A stretch of DNA of 64,000 bases from Umezawaea sp049997955 (GTDB lineage: Bacteria; Actinomycetota; Actinomycetes; Mycobacteriales; Pseudonocardiaceae), in contig JAEBDY010000019.1 in the NCBI GenBank assembly GCA_049997955.1, positions 62,001 through 126,000 of the forward strand. The letters are read 5' to 3'. This document shows, piece after piece, positions 33,350 through 45,000 of the stretch (positions within the stretch are counted from its first letter, which is position 1; each line of letters starts with the position of its first letter). A model generated the notes under the pieces. The model was given only the letters and a program-made list of their open reading frames with translations, was not told where the DNA came from and searched no databases. The translations under genes were made by a program, and so were the position numbers.

Positions 33350-34861
33350 ATGACAACACCGGACACCACGACATCGGACGTCGCGGCCCCAGCACCCGGG
33401 ACCCGGCGCAGCGACCGGCTCGCACCGGGAGACGGCCTGATCATCGCACTGCTGATGATCTCGGCGTTCGTCGTCCTGCTCAACGAGATGATGCTGGGGG
33501 TGGCGCTGCCCACCCTGATCGCCGACTTCGCCATCACCCCGAGCACCGGGCAGTGGGTCACCACCGGCTACCTGCTGACCCTGGCGGTGCTGATCCCGGC
33601 GACCGGCTTCATCATGCGCCGCTACCACCTACGCACGATCTTCCTGGGCGCGCTGTCGCTGTTCACCGTCGGCACCGCCATCGCCGCCGCCGCACCCGGC
33701 ATCGAGATCCTCCTTGCCGGCCGCATCATCCAGGCCGCAGGCACCGCCGTCTTCGTCCCCCTGCTGATGACCACCACCATGCGCCTGGCCCCTGCCGCCC
33801 GCCGCGGCCAACTGATGGCCCTGGCCACGGCCGTGCCTGCCGTCGCGCCGGCGGTCGGGCCCGCCCTGTCCGGGGTGGTGCTGTCCGGGCTGAGCTGGCG
33901 ATGGCTGTTCATCATGATGCTGCCCATCGCCGGAGCCGCGCTCGCGCTGGGAGCGGTGAAACTGCGCAACATCACCACACCCGAGCCGGTGACCCTCGAC
34001 GTACCGTCGCTGCTGCTGTCCGCGGTCGGGTTCGGCGCCCTCGTCTACGGCCTGGCCTCGATCGGCGAGGCGGCAGCCGGTCACGCACCGGTCCCGCCCT
34101 ACCTGCCGATCGCGCTCGGACTGGCCGGCGTCGCCGCGTTCGTCAGACGCCAGATCGTGCTCCAGCGCGGTGCAGGAGCGTTCCTTGACATGCGGATCTT
34201 CCGTGCGAAGTCGTTCACGGCACCGGTGCTGGTGATGCTCATCCTCGCGCTCAACGGCTTCGGCACGCTCATCGTCCTGCCCCTGGTGCTGACGGACGTG
34301 ACCGGTCTGAGCACCTTCGCACTCGGCCTGCTCCTGGTTCCCGGCGGGGCTGTCATCTCGATCGTCTCCGCCCTCGGCGGCCGGGTCTACGACCGCCTCG
34401 GCCCACGCCCCCTTGCCATCCCCGGCGCGATCATCTGGACCGCGACCTTCTGGCTGCTCACCCGGCTCGACGAAAGCACCAGCGTGTGGACCATCCTCGC
34501 GATCTACCTCGTCATGACCGGCGCACAGGCGCTGATGTGGGGACCCATGACCACGGCAGCCCTGGCGTCGCTGCCCGACGCACTCCACCCGCACGGCAGC
34601 GCCGCCTTCGGCACCGTCCAACAACTGGCCGGCGCCGCCGGCGGAGCGGTCCTCATCTCGGCCTACACGATCGGGGCGAACGCGCCGGACACCGGCGCAC
34701 TCAACCTCGCCCAATCCGTCTCCGCCTCGCAGGCCGCCTTCACCACCGCCGGAATCCTCGCCATCGGCGCCATCCTCGGCACCCTCTTCGTCGGCAAAGC
34801 ACCTGCTAATCACGAGGCGTCCGCGTCACACATCCCCGACACCGAGACCATCCAGCCCTAG
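33350..34861 (+). CDS. MFS transporter of the DHA2 (EmrB/QacA, 14-helix) type
   Basis: A 503-residue, very hydrophobic pump. It starts MTTPDTTTSDVA and the first helix is LIIALLMISAFVVLLNEMML. The motif GVALPTLIADFAITPSTGQW, then VTTGYLLTLAVLIPATGFIM, is the classical DHA2 beginning. The segment PAVAPAVGPALSGVVL corresponds to antiporter motif C (GxxxGPxxGG-like). ATG 33350 has AGAGAG seven bases upstream; an in-frame ATG at 33332 is possible. It lies 46 bases after the monooxygenase and is likely co-transcribed. It would export the inducer or product of that unit, or serve as a drug-resistance pump. Confidence 0.88.
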   Translation: MTTPDTTTSDVAAPAPGTRRSDRLAPGDGLIIALLMISAFVVLLNEMMLGVALPTLIADFAITPSTGQWVTTGYLLTLAVLIPATGFIMRRYHLRTIFLGALSLFTVGTAIAAAAPGIEILLAGRIIQAAGTAVFVPLLMTTTMRLAPAARRGQLMALATAVPAVAPAVGPALSGVVLSGLSWRWLFIMMLPIAGAALALGAVKLRNITTPEPVTLDVPSLLLSAVGFGALVYGLASIGEAAAGHAPVPPYLPIALGLAGVAAFVRRQIVLQRGAGAFLDMRIFRAKSFTAPVLVMLILALNGFGTLIVLPLVLTDVTGLSTFALGLLLVPGGAVISIVSALGGRVYDRLGPRPLAIPGAIIWTATFWLLTRLDESTSVWTILAIYLVMTGAQALMWGPMTTAALASLPDALHPHGSAAFGTVQQLAGAAGGAVLISAYTIGANAPDTGALNLAQSVSASQAAFTTAGILAIGAILGTLFVGKAPANHEASASHIPDTETIQP

Positions 34862-34874
34862 GAGGGCATCTGGT

Positions 34875-35474
34875 CTACTTTTGAGCGGTTGTGTCCGGTT
34901 TGACTGGATCGTTTCGCCAGGTTTGGGTGGATTCACCAGTCAAGTGGAAACTCATTCTGTCAGTCACCGCCCGGAGGGCCATCGCGCGCGAGCGCTGCGG
35001 CAAGGTCTCGTAATCGCGCACCAGTCGACGGTGCTGCATCAACCAGCCGAAGGTCCGCTCGACCACCCATCGGCGAGGAAGCACGTAAAACCCTTTTGCG
35101 GCAACACGTTTGATGACTTCGACACGGACACCCTGTCGAGCGCCGTGGCGCACCACCTCATCGTTATGCCCGCCGTCCACCCAGACGATCAACATATTCG
35201 GCTGCGTGGGGGTCACGTGGTCCAGAAGCCGTCGCCCCGCGGTCGAGTCTTGCACCGAGGCCGCGGTCACGATCACCGCGAGCAGTAGACCGGGCGCATC
35301 GGTGGCGATGTGCCGCTTGCGACCGTTGATCTTCTTGTTCGCATCGATCCCCTGCTCGGATTCGTTGATATTGCAGGAAATTTTCACACTCTGCGAGTCG
35401 AGGATGGCCGCGGTCGGGGCAGTCGACCGTCCATTCGCGACACGAACCCGGTCTTGCAGAAGGTCATGCATCAC
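34875..35474 (-). mobile_element. IS5-family transposase, N-terminally truncated
   Basis: About 199 residues of the C-terminal catalytic half. All three DDE positions appear retained: Asp in AAILDSQSVKIS, Asp in LIVWVDGGHND, Glu in VVERTFGWLMQHRR. The first ~80-100 residues (DUF4096/insertion-element domain) are missing: the frame runs in from 35490 out of unrelated sequence. The stop is only 14 bases beyond the end of the MFS gene, on the opposite strand. Terminal inverted repeats could not be paired, so the element looks immobile. It separates the TetR-controlled unit from the polyketide cluster. Confidence 0.8.
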
Positions 35475-35479
35475 CAGGT

Positions 35480-36216
35480 GACGCCCACCGATATTGGGGC
35501 TTTGCGACGCGCCGGGTGAACCCGTCTACCGGCCGTTCGTCGACCCCGACCGGCTCGCCGCGTGCTTCGGCCTGGTCGGGTTCACTGTGCCGCACGAGAC
35601 CGCCGACATGGACGCGCGTCGGCGGCGTTTCCGACCGATGCGACCGGCGAGGTGGACGCGACAGCGGACCGCCTGGGGCCGCGCCTGATGCGCCACCCGA
35701 CGACACGGCGGCGATCGAGCACGCCACGAAGATCCACACCGACACGACCGCGCTCGATCTCGCCGGATCGACCACGGACTCGGAAGCCGCCACCTGTGTG
35801 AGCATCGAGGCCTCGACCGCCGTGCACGGAGTGTCCGGAGTGGACGTACCGGGCGCAGCCGTGGTGTGCGTCGTCGGGACCGGCCGCCCGACCACCTTGT
35901 CGATCCGCTCCACCTCTCCGTCGACCCCAGGAGGTGTCGACGCCTCGACGGCACACCGCTGGCCTTTCCCTGGCGGTGATCCTTCCAGCAGACGTTCTTC
36001 CCGTTGTCCTGAAGGTACTTCGTCCGGCCCGACCGGACGCACCCACCGCGATCACCGCCACCCGTGCGGCGATGTCGCGGGCGCGAAACTGCCGTCGGAC
36101 TGCCGGTGGACTGCCCGTTCCCGGACTCGGGCCTCCTTATGCTCGGTGAGGTGATCCGCTGTCCCCGCACGGCCACGGCACCGGGCGGGACTCGACAAGA
36201 TGATCCGGGGGACTCT
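35480..36216. other. Gap between IS5 remnant and the polyketide regulator
   Basis: About 740 bases without a supportable intact gene. A plus-strand stretch, GEPVYRPFVDPDRLAACFGL then VGFTVPHETADMDA (35518-35613), looks like a genuine protein piece cut off by the rearrangement, but I cannot name it. The last 150 bases before 36217 should hold the promoter of the LuxR-type regulator. Confidence 0.35.
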
Positions 36217-38970
36217 GTGGCGCTGGTCGAGCGTGATGCCGAACTGGCAGCGGTCGTGGACGTCGTGACGGCCGCGGTCCGGGGCGACGGCGGAGTGGCG
36301 CTGGTCAACGGTCCGGTCGGGGTTGGCAAGACGGAACTGCTGCGCGCCGCGCGTGCCGCGGCGGCGCAGGCGGGCTGCGCGGTGCTCCACGCGGCCGGGT
36401 CGGCCGCCGAGCGCGCCGTCCCGTTCGGCGTGGTCGCGCAGTTGTTCCGGCACAACGGACTTCCGCCCAGACTCGCCGAGGAGGTGGCCGGGATCATCGG
36501 GCGGGCCAGGACTTCCGGCACACCGGCGGCCGACAGCGAGGCCGTGCACGAGCTGTGCGCCACCGTCCTGGACCGGGCCGACGAAGGACCCGTGCTGGTC
36601 GTCGTCGACGACGTGCAGCACGCGGACCAGTTCTCCCTGCGTTTCCTGCTCTCCCTGGTCCACCAGCTGCACTCGGCGCGGATCCTCGTCCTGCTCGCCG
36701 AGCTCCAAGGCGCCGACCAGGCCTCGTCGCCGCTGCTGCGCGCGGAGGTCCTCCGGCACGGCCGGGGCAGGCGGATCAGGCTGGATCCGTTGTCGCGCAC
36801 CGGTGTGCAGCGCGCCATCGCGGACCGGCTCGGTACCCGCGCCGCGCTGAAGCTCGCGACGTCGTGCCACACCGCCAGCGGCGGCAACCCCTTCCTCGTG
36901 CACGCCCTCGTCGAGGACCACGTCGCCGCGACGGCGGAGCGGTCGCGTGGGCGGTCCACCGGACTGGCCTTGGGCGACTTCTTCCGCGAGGCCGTGGTGG
37001 CCTGCGTGCACCGCTGCGGCCCGCGCGCCGTCGAGATCGCGAGAGCCGCGGCCGTGCTCGGCGGGGCGTGCTCGACCGACCGGCTGGCCGCGCTGACCGG
37101 GGTCGCGGCGCACGACGTCGACCGGATCGCACGCGGCCTGACGGCCTCGGGTCTGCTGCACGCGGGCGGGTTCCGGCAGCGGGTCGCGAACGACGCCGTG
37201 CTCGCCGAACTCGACGCACGGGCCCACGACCGACTGCGCCTGCGCGCCGCGGAACTGCTGCACGGCGAGGGCACACCCGCGCCCGAGGTCGCCCGCCAGC
37301 TCGTCGCGGTTGCGGAGGTGTCCGGCACCTGGGCCGTCGACGTCCTCAAGGCCGCTGCGGAGCACGCGCTGCTCGACGGGGACGTCCGGGTGGCCGAGCG
37401 GTACCTCGACCGCGCCGACCGGGCGTGTGCCGACGACCGCGAACGGGCACCGGTGCTCGCACTGCTCGCCCGTCTGGGCTGGCAAACCAGCCCGTCGTCC
37501 GTTGCACGGCACCTGTCCCGGCTGGCGGCGTCCGACGTCCGCGCGCTGCCCGCCCCGCTCGCGACCCCGGTGATCGGCTACCTGCTGTGGCACGGCAGGG
37601 TCGAGCAGGCCCGGCAGGCCGTAGCGGTACCTGACGCGCCGCCGAGCACCGACCGGGTGGTCGAGTTCTGGGTCTCCCACAACTACCAGGCGCTCCTGGG
37701 TCGGGTGCCCGCCACGGCGCTGACCGCGCTCGCCCGCGCCGAACTCGGCGTGGACGCGGTCACCGCGGGCCCGTTGCTGCAGGCGGTCACCGCGCTGGTG
37801 TCCGTGCTGGTGGACGGCCCGGACGACCACGCCGTCGCCGCGGCGGAGTGCGTGCTGCAGGGCAACGCCCTGTCGCACCGGACGGTGGACGCGGTGCGGA
37901 CCGCACTGGAAACCCTGGTCCACGCGGACGAACCGGACCTCGCGGTGCGCTGGTGTGACGACCTGGTCGCCGAGGCCTCCAGGCAGGGCGCTCCAGCGTG
38001 GCAGGCGGTGTTCACCGCGATCCGGGCCAGGATCGCGCTGCGGCTCGGAGACCTCGCCGGTGCGGAGTGCCACGCGCGCTCAGCGCTGGCGCTGCTCCCG
38101 GCGGAGGGTTGGGGCGTCGGCATCGGCGAACCGCTGGCCTGCCTCGTGCTCGCGTCGACCGCCATGGGCAACCTCGACGAAGCCGAACGCCACCTCGCCC
38201 GACCCGTGCCGGAAGCCATGGCGGACACCGGGTTCGGGGTGGCGCACCGGTACGCCCGCGCACGCCTGCACCTGGCGTCGGGGCGCCTGCAGGCAGCGTT
38301 CGGCGACTTCCGCGCCTGCGGTGAACTGCTGGCGCACCGGGGCTTGGACCTGCCCGCGCTGCTGCCGTGGCGGACTGACCTGGCCGAGGTGAACCTGCGC
38401 CTCGGCAGGACCGAACAGGCGCGCGACCTCGCCGAGAGGCAGGTGGAGCTGCTCAACGGCGCTCGCGGACGGGCACGGGCGCTGTCGCTGCGCGCGCTGG
38501 CAGCGACCGACCGGACGAACCGGACCGTCGAACTGCTGACCGAGGCCTCGGACCTGCTGCGGGACTGCGGCGACCGGCTGGGCCTCGCGGTCGCGCTGTC
38601 CGACCTGTGCGGGGCGCTGCTGGACGTCGACGAGGTGGACCAGGCGCAACTGGTCGTGCGACGCGCTTTCCACGTGGCCAGGTCCTGCCAGGCCGGTCCG
38701 CTGTGCACCGAGCTGTCCCGCGGGCCCGCGGGCCGGTGGATCGAGCTGCCCGCGATCGGCGTCGACGGCGCGGACACGCTCAGCGACGCCGAGCGGAAAG
38801 TCGCCGGCATGGCCGCCGCGGGCCGCGCGAACCGCGAAATCGCCCGGACGCTGTTCATCACCATCAGCACGGTCGAGCAGCACCTCACCAAGGCCTACCG
38901 GAAGCTCAACGTCAGCCGGCGCAAGGACCTCCCGCCCGATCTGTTCCCCGACATCGCGGACACGGCCTGA
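36217..38970 (+). CDS. LAL-family (large LuxR) transcriptional activator of the PKS cluster
   Basis: 917 residues. The N-terminal AAA ATPase has a P-loop (NGPVGVGKTELLRAAR) and a Walker B (VLVVVDDVQHADQFSL). A long helical, TPR-like middle follows. The C-terminal ~55 residues are a LuxR HTH: LSDAERKVAGMAAAGRANRE, IARTLFITISTVEQHLTKAY, RKLNVSRRKDLP. This is the layout of the pathway activators PikD, RapH and NysRI of macrolide/polyene clusters. GTG 36217 follows GGGGGA and gives the standard start VALVERDAELAAV; an in-frame ATG at 36139 would add 26 poorly conserved residues. It lies 34 bases upstream of the first PKS gene on the same strand, so it probably activates it. Confidence 0.88.
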   Translation: MALVERDAELAAVVDVVTAAVRGDGGVALVNGPVGVGKTELLRAARAAAAQAGCAVLHAAGSAAERAVPFGVVAQLFRHNGLPPRLAEEVAGIIGRARTSGTPAADSEAVHELCATVLDRADEGPVLVVVDDVQHADQFSLRFLLSLVHQLHSARILVLLAELQGADQASSPLLRAEVLRHGRGRRIRLDPLSRTGVQRAIADRLGTRAALKLATSCHTASGGNPFLVHALVEDHVAATAERSRGRSTGLALGDFFREAVVACVHRCGPRAVEIARAAAVLGGACSTDRLAALTGVAAHDVDRIARGLTASGLLHAGGFRQRVANDAVLAELDARAHDRLRLRAAELLHGEGTPAPEVARQLVAVAEVSGTWAVDVLKAAAEHALLDGDVRVAERYLDRADRACADDRERAPVLALLARLGWQTSPSSVARHLSRLAASDVRALPAPLATPVIGYLLWHGRVEQARQAVAVPDAPPSTDRVVEFWVSHNYQALLGRVPATALTALARAELGVDAVTAGPLLQAVTALVSVLVDGPDDHAVAAAECVLQGNALSHRTVDAVRTALETLVHADEPDLAVRWCDDLVAEASRQGAPAWQAVFTAIRARIALRLGDLAGAECHARSALALLPAEGWGVGIGEPLACLVLASTAMGNLDEAERHLARPVPEAMADTGFGVAHRYARARLHLASGRLQAAFGDFRACGELLAHRGLDLPALLPWRTDLAEVNLRLGRTEQARDLAERQVELLNGARGRARALSLRALAATDRTNRTVELLTEASDLLRDCGDRLGLAVALSDLCGALLDVDEVDQAQLVVRRAFHVARSCQAGPLCTELSRGPAGRWIELPAIGVDGADTLSDAERKVAGMAAAGRANREIARTLFITISTVEQHLTKAYRKLNVSRRKDLPPDLFPDIADTA

Positions 38971-39004
38971 TCCCGTGCCGACACCAGTTCCCAGGAGGTC
39001 CGGA

Positions 39005-42000
39005 GTGGTCAACGCCGTGCACGGGACGCGATCCGGCAGCGGGCAGGACGTCGCGGTGGTGGGGATGGCCTGCCGACTGCCGGGCGCGGACTCCCCGGAG
39101 GCGTTCTGGCGACTGCTCGCCGGCGGCACCAGTGCCGTCTCCCCGGCGCCCGCGGACCGGCTCGCCGCGGATGTCGACGCGCCGCACCACGGCGGTTTCC
39201 TCGCCGACGTCGCCGGGTTCGACCCTGCCTTCTTCGGCATCTCGCCGCGCGAGGCCGCGATGATGGACCCGCAGCAGCGCCTCGTGCTGGAGCTGGCCTG
39301 GGAGGCGCTGGAGGACGCCAGGACGGTGCCCGCGACGCTGGCGGGCACCAGGACGGGCGTGTTCGTCGGCGCGATGGCGGACGACTACGCGGCCCTCCTG
39401 CACCGGCGGGGACTCGACGCCATCACCCAGCACACGCTGACCGGCCTGCACCGCGGCGCGATCGCGAACCGGGTGTCGTACCTGCTCGACGCGCACGGCC
39501 CGAGCCTGACCGTCGACTCGGGGCAGTCGTCGTCGCTGGTGGCCGTGCACCTGGCGTGCGAGAGCCTGCGGTCCGGCGAGTCCATCATCGCCGTCGCGGG
39601 CGGGGTGAACCTGATCCTCGCGCCGGAGAGCACCGTCGGCGCCGACCGGTTCGGAGGCCTGTCACCGGACGGGCGCTGCTTCACCTTCGACGCCCGCGCC
39701 AACGGCTACGCCCGCGGCGAGGGCGGGGGACTGGTCGTGCTGAAGCCGCTGGCCGCGGCACTGGCCGACGGCGATCGGATCCACTGCGTCATCAGGGGCG
39801 GCGCGGTCAACAACGACGGCACGGGCGAGAACTTCACGGCACCGAACCCGTTGGCGCAGCAGGAGGTGCTCCGGGAGGCCTACCGGGACGCGGGCGTCGA
39901 TCCCGGCTTGGTGGGGTACGTCGAGCTGCACGGCACCGGCACCAGGCTGGGTGATCCGGTCGAGGCGGCCGCGCTCGGGGCGGTCGTCGGCACGGCGCCC
40001 GGCCGGACGGCACCGCTCGTCGTCGGCTCGGCGAAGACCAACGTCGGTCACCTGGAGGGCGCGGCGGGTGTCGTCGGCCTGCTCAAGCTCGTCCTGGCGA
40101 TCCGCCACCGGGGGCTGCCCGCCAGCCTGAACTTCGAGCACCCCAACCCGGACATCCCCCTCGCCGCCCTGAACCTGGTGGTGCCGACGGAGTTCGCCGA
40201 GTGGCCGGACGACGACGGCCCGCTGCTCGCGGGGGTCAGCTCGTTCGGGATGGGCGGCACCAACTGCCACCTCGTGCTGTCGTCGCCACCGGAGTCGCCG
40301 CCCGCCCCCGTCGTCGCCGAGGACCGGGCCGTCCCGGTGGTGCTGTCCGGTGTCGGTGCGGAGGCGGTGCGGGCACAGGCCGCGAGGCTCCGGTCCTTCG
40401 TGGACGGGAATCCGGACCTGGCGTTGCCGGACCTCGGTCGTTCGGCCGCCACCACGCGCACCGCGTTCCGGCACCGGGCGGGTGTCGTCGCGCGGGATCG
40501 TGGCGGACTGCTGCGCGCGCTCGACGGGCTGGCCTCCGGCGTGACGCCGGTGCGGTCGTCCGACGGGGGCGGAGGGGTCGCGTTCCTGTTCTCCGGCCAG
40601 GGTGCCCAGCGGACTGGCATGGGGCGCGAGCTGTGCGCCAGGTTCCCGGTGTTCGCCGACGTGGTCGCGGCCGTGGGCGTGCCGCTGGACGAGGTCGACG
40701 CGCGGCGCACGGAGTGGGCCCAGCCCGCGCTGTTCGCCTTCGAGGTCGGGATGTTCCGGCTGCTGGAGTCCTGGGGCGTCCGGCCGGACTACCTGGTGGG
40801 GCACTCGGTCGGCGAGCTGGCGGCGGCGCACGTGGCCGGAGTGCTGTCGCTGCGGGACGCGGTCGCGCTGGTGTCCGCGCGGGCCCGGCTGATGCAGGCG
40901 CTCCCCGGCGGCGGGGCGATGGTGTCGCTCCGGGTGGCCGAGGCCGAGGTGCGGCCGCTGCTGGTCGAGGGGGTCTCGATCGCCGCGGTCAACGGCCCGG
41001 AGGCGACCGTGGTGTCCGGCGACGAGGAGCCGGTGCTGGCACTGGCGGCGCACTTCGCGTCGCTGGGGCGCCGCACGAAGCGGCTCCCGGTGTCGCACGC
41101 CTTCCACTCGCACCGGGTGGACGGGATGCTGGCGGAGTTCGGGGCCGTCGCGGAGGGGCTGACCTACCACGAGCCGCGCGTTCCCATCGTCTCCAACGTG
41201 ACCGGCGGTCGCGCCACCGACCTGACCTCACCGGAGTACTGGGTCCGGCACGTGCGCGAGGCGGTGCGGTTCGCCGACGGGCTCGCGTGGCTGGGTGACC
41301 GGGGCGTCACCACGTTCGTCGAGCTCGGACCGGACGCCGCGCTGACCGCGTTGGGCCGCGACTGCCTGCCGGACGCTGCTTTCGTGGCGTCCCAGCGCAA
41401 GGACGTGCCCGAGGAGACCGCGCTCGCCGAGGCGGTCGCGGAACTGCACACCTGTGGTGTCGAGGTCGACTGGGAGGCCGTGTTCGCGGGAGCCCGCGTG
41501 GTCGACCTGCCCACCTACGCGTTCCAGCGCCAGGACCACTGGTTCGACCGCACGGCAGGCCCGGCGCCGGAACCGGTGCGCGGACTGGACGACCTGCTCG
41601 CGGTCGTCCGCGCCCACGCGGCGGCCGTGCTCGGCCACCCGTCGGGCGACGACGTGGCCGCGGACCTGACCTTCAAGGGCCTGGGGCTCGACTCGATCGG
41701 CTCGGTCGAGCTGTGCCGCCGTCTCGACGACGCCACCGGTCTGCGCCTGCCCTCGACCCTGCTCTACGACCACCCAACACCCGCGGACCTGGCCCGGCAC
41801 CTGGAGTCGCTGGCCTCCGGCGACCGGGACGCGGTGGAGGTCGTGACGCGCGCCGCGCCAGACGAGCCGATCGCCATCGTGGCCATGGCGTGCCGGTACC
41901 CCGGCGGGATCGGCTCGCCGGAGGACCTGTGGCGGCTGCTGGCCGAGGGCGGGGACGCGATCACCGGGCTGCCCGTGGACCGCGGCTGGCGGCTCGACTC

Positions 42001-45000
42001 GCTCTACGACCCGGACCCCACGCGCAACGGCAAGTCCTATACCCGTGAAGGCGGGTTCCTGCACGACGCCGCCGAGTTCGACGCCGCGTTTTTCGGGATC
42101 TCGCCGCGCGAGGCGCTCGGCATGGACCCGCAGCAACGGCTGCTGCTGGAGACGTCCTGGGAGGTGCTGGAGCGCGCGGGCATCGACCCGGTGTCGTTGC
42201 GCGGCAGCCGATCGGGTGTCTTCATCGGTGCAACGCACCTCGACTACGGTCCCCGGCTGCACGAGGCCGCGCCGGGGCAGGACGGCTTCGCCCTCACCGG
42301 CAGCACGACCAGCGTCGCCTCCGGCCGGATCGCCTACACGTTCGGCTTCGAAGGGCCCGCGATCACCGTGGACACCGCCTGTTCGTCGTCGCTGGTGGCG
42401 CTGCACCTGGCGTGCCAGGCGCTGCGGCAGGGCGAGGCGACGCTGGCCATCGCGGGCGGCGCGACGGTGATGTCCGGTCCCGGCATGCTCGTCGACGCCA
42501 GCAGGCTGCGCGGGGTGTCCGTGGACGCTCGGTGCAAGTCCTTCGCGGCCGCCGCCGACGGCACCGGTCTGGCCGAGGGCGTCGGTGTGCTGCTGGTGGA
42601 ACGCCTGTCCGACGCCCGTCGTCACGGCCACTCCGTGCTGGCCGTGGTGCGCGGGTCGGCGGTGAACTCCGACGGTGCCTCCAACGGGCTGGCGGCGCCC
42701 AACGGTCGTGCCCAGGAACGAGTGGTGCGGCTGGCACTGGCCAACGCCCGACTGTCCACTTCGGACGTCGATGTGGTGGAGGCGCACGGTACCGGCACGA
42801 AGCTCGGCGACCCCATCGAGGCCAACGCGCTGATCGCGACCTACGGTCGGGACCGGGACCGGCCGCTCTGGCTCGGCTCGGTGAAGTCCAACATCGGCCA
42901 TACCCAGGCCGCAGCCGGGGTCGCGGGCGTGATGAAACTCGTCCTCGCCCTGCGGCACGGCGAACTGCCGCGCACGCTCCACGTCGACGCGCCGTCGCCG
43001 CACGTCGACTGGGCGGCTGGTGCCGTCGAACTCGCCACGGAGCCCCGGCCGTGGCCGCGCGATCCGGAACGACCGCGCCGCGGCGGCGTGTCGTCGTTCG
43101 GCATCAGCGGCACCAACGCGCACGTGGTCCTCGAAGAGCCTGATGACCAGGACGAACAGCCCGTCGCCACAGCGCCGCAGGTGCTGCCGTGGATGTTGTC
43201 CGCAAAGACCTCGGACGCCCTGGCGGCGCAGACGGCGCGGCTCGCGGAGTTCGTCACCGCGAGTCCCGAGTCCGACCTGGCCGACATCGCTTCCTCACTG
43301 GCGGGCACTCGCGCCCGGCTCCAGCACCGTGCCGTCGTCGTGGCGGCCGACCGGGACGGTTTCCTGGCCGGGCTCGCCGCGTCGCCGGTGACCGGTGTAG
43401 CGCGCGACACGGGCAAGGTGGCGTTCGTCTTCCCCGGCCAGGGTTCGCAGTGGGTCGGCATGGCCCGTGACCTGCTGGCGCAGTCGCCGGTGTTCGCGGC
43501 CAGGATGGCCGAGTGCGCCGCCGCGCTGGCGCCGCACGTGGACTGGTCGCTGTTCGACGCACTCGGCGACGCGGCGGCGCTGGAGCGCTCCGACGTCGTG
43601 CAACCCGTGCTGTTCGCGGTGATGGTGTCGTTGGCCGAGGTCTGGCGTTCGCTGGGTGTCGTGCCCGCCGCGGTCGTCGGCCAGTCGCAGGGCGAGATCG
43701 CCGCGGCCTGCGTGGCCGGGGCGCTGTCGCTGCCGGACGCGGCCCGCGTGGTGGCGCTGCGATCCAAGGTGGTGCTGGTCCTGTCGGGTCGCGGTGGCCT
43801 GGTGTCGGTGCCGCTGCCGGTGGACGAGGTGCGCGGCCTGCTCGGCGAGGGCTTGTCGGTCGCGGCCGTGAACGGCCCGTCGTCCATCGTGGTGTCCGGA
43901 GACTTGGCGGGGCTCGAGGTCCTGCTCGCCACGGTCGAGGGGGCCAAGCGCGTCCAGGGCGACTACGCCTCGCACTCCGCGCACGTCGAGGAGGTCCGCG
44001 ACGACCTGCTGGCGGCTTTGGTGGGCATTACCCCACGCACGCCCGAGATCCCCTTCGTGTCCACGGTGACCGGCGAGCCGGTGGAGGTCGCCGACGCCGA
44101 GTACTGGTACTCGAACCTGCGGCGCACGGTGCTGTTGGAGCCCGTCATCAGGGACCTGGCCGAGCACGGGTTCGGCACGTTCGTCGAGGTGAGCACGCAC
44201 CCCGTGCTGCGGATGCCGTTGACCCAGACCGTCGGGGACGCGGTGGTCAGCGGCACGCTGCGCCGCGACGAGGGAGGATTGGCGAGGTTCCTCACGTCGG
44301 CCGCGGAACTGTGGGTGCGCGGTGTCGACGTCGACCTGCTGGGAGGTTTCACCGGCCGTCGGGTCGACCTGCCGACATATGCGTTCCAGCGCAAGCGCTT
44401 CTGGCTCGACGTGCACAGCGAGGCTCTCGGCAACGACCTGGCCTACCGGCTCGCCTGGCAGCCGGTGGACGTGCCCGCCGCGACCGCGCTGCCGGGCCGC
44501 TGGGTTGTGGTCGCGCCGCTGTCGCTGGCCGACGGCGACTTCGTGCGAGCCCTGGTCGGGCTGGGCGCGGAGGTCGTCGTGGACGGCCAGGTCGAGGGTC
44601 CCGCCGACGGGGTGCTGTCCCTGCTGGCGTTCGGGCCCGACGCGCTGCACCGGACCGCCGCCCTCGTTCGGGACCCTGGCACCGACGCCCCGCTGTGGGT
44701 AGCGACCAGCGGCGACGTCGACCAGGCCGCCCTCTGGGGGCTCGGGCGGGTGGCCGCCCTGGAGCACCCGGACCGCTGGGGCGGGCTGGTCGAACTGCCG
44801 GATGTGCTCGACGGCCGCGCCGCCCGACGACTCACCGGTGTCCTGGCTGGGACCGGTGAAGACCAGATCTCCCTGCGCGGCAACGGTGTCCAGGCACGCA
44901 GGCTCGTCCGGACCCGGCTCACGCCCGCGCGGCCGTGGCGACCGGCGGGCACCGTCCTGGTCACCGGCGCGACCGGTGTGCTCGGCCCGAAGGTGGCGAC

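Noticed and set aside
2385..36216. One hybrid NRPS-PKS pathway covering the whole window
   Set aside because: Each cluster has its own regulator type, the NRPS line already ends with a TE, and decayed mobile DNA separates them; no NRPS-PKS docking pair is visible.
38975..39004. Upstream GTG 38975 as start of the first PKS gene
   Set aside because: The strong AGGAGG at 38993-38998 lies inside that extension and points to GTG 39005.
43679..43696. AT1 GQSQGE instead of GHSQGE as an inactivating change
   Set aside because: Gln before the nucleophile Ser is a tolerated variant in many ATs; the Ser and the YASH motif are intact.
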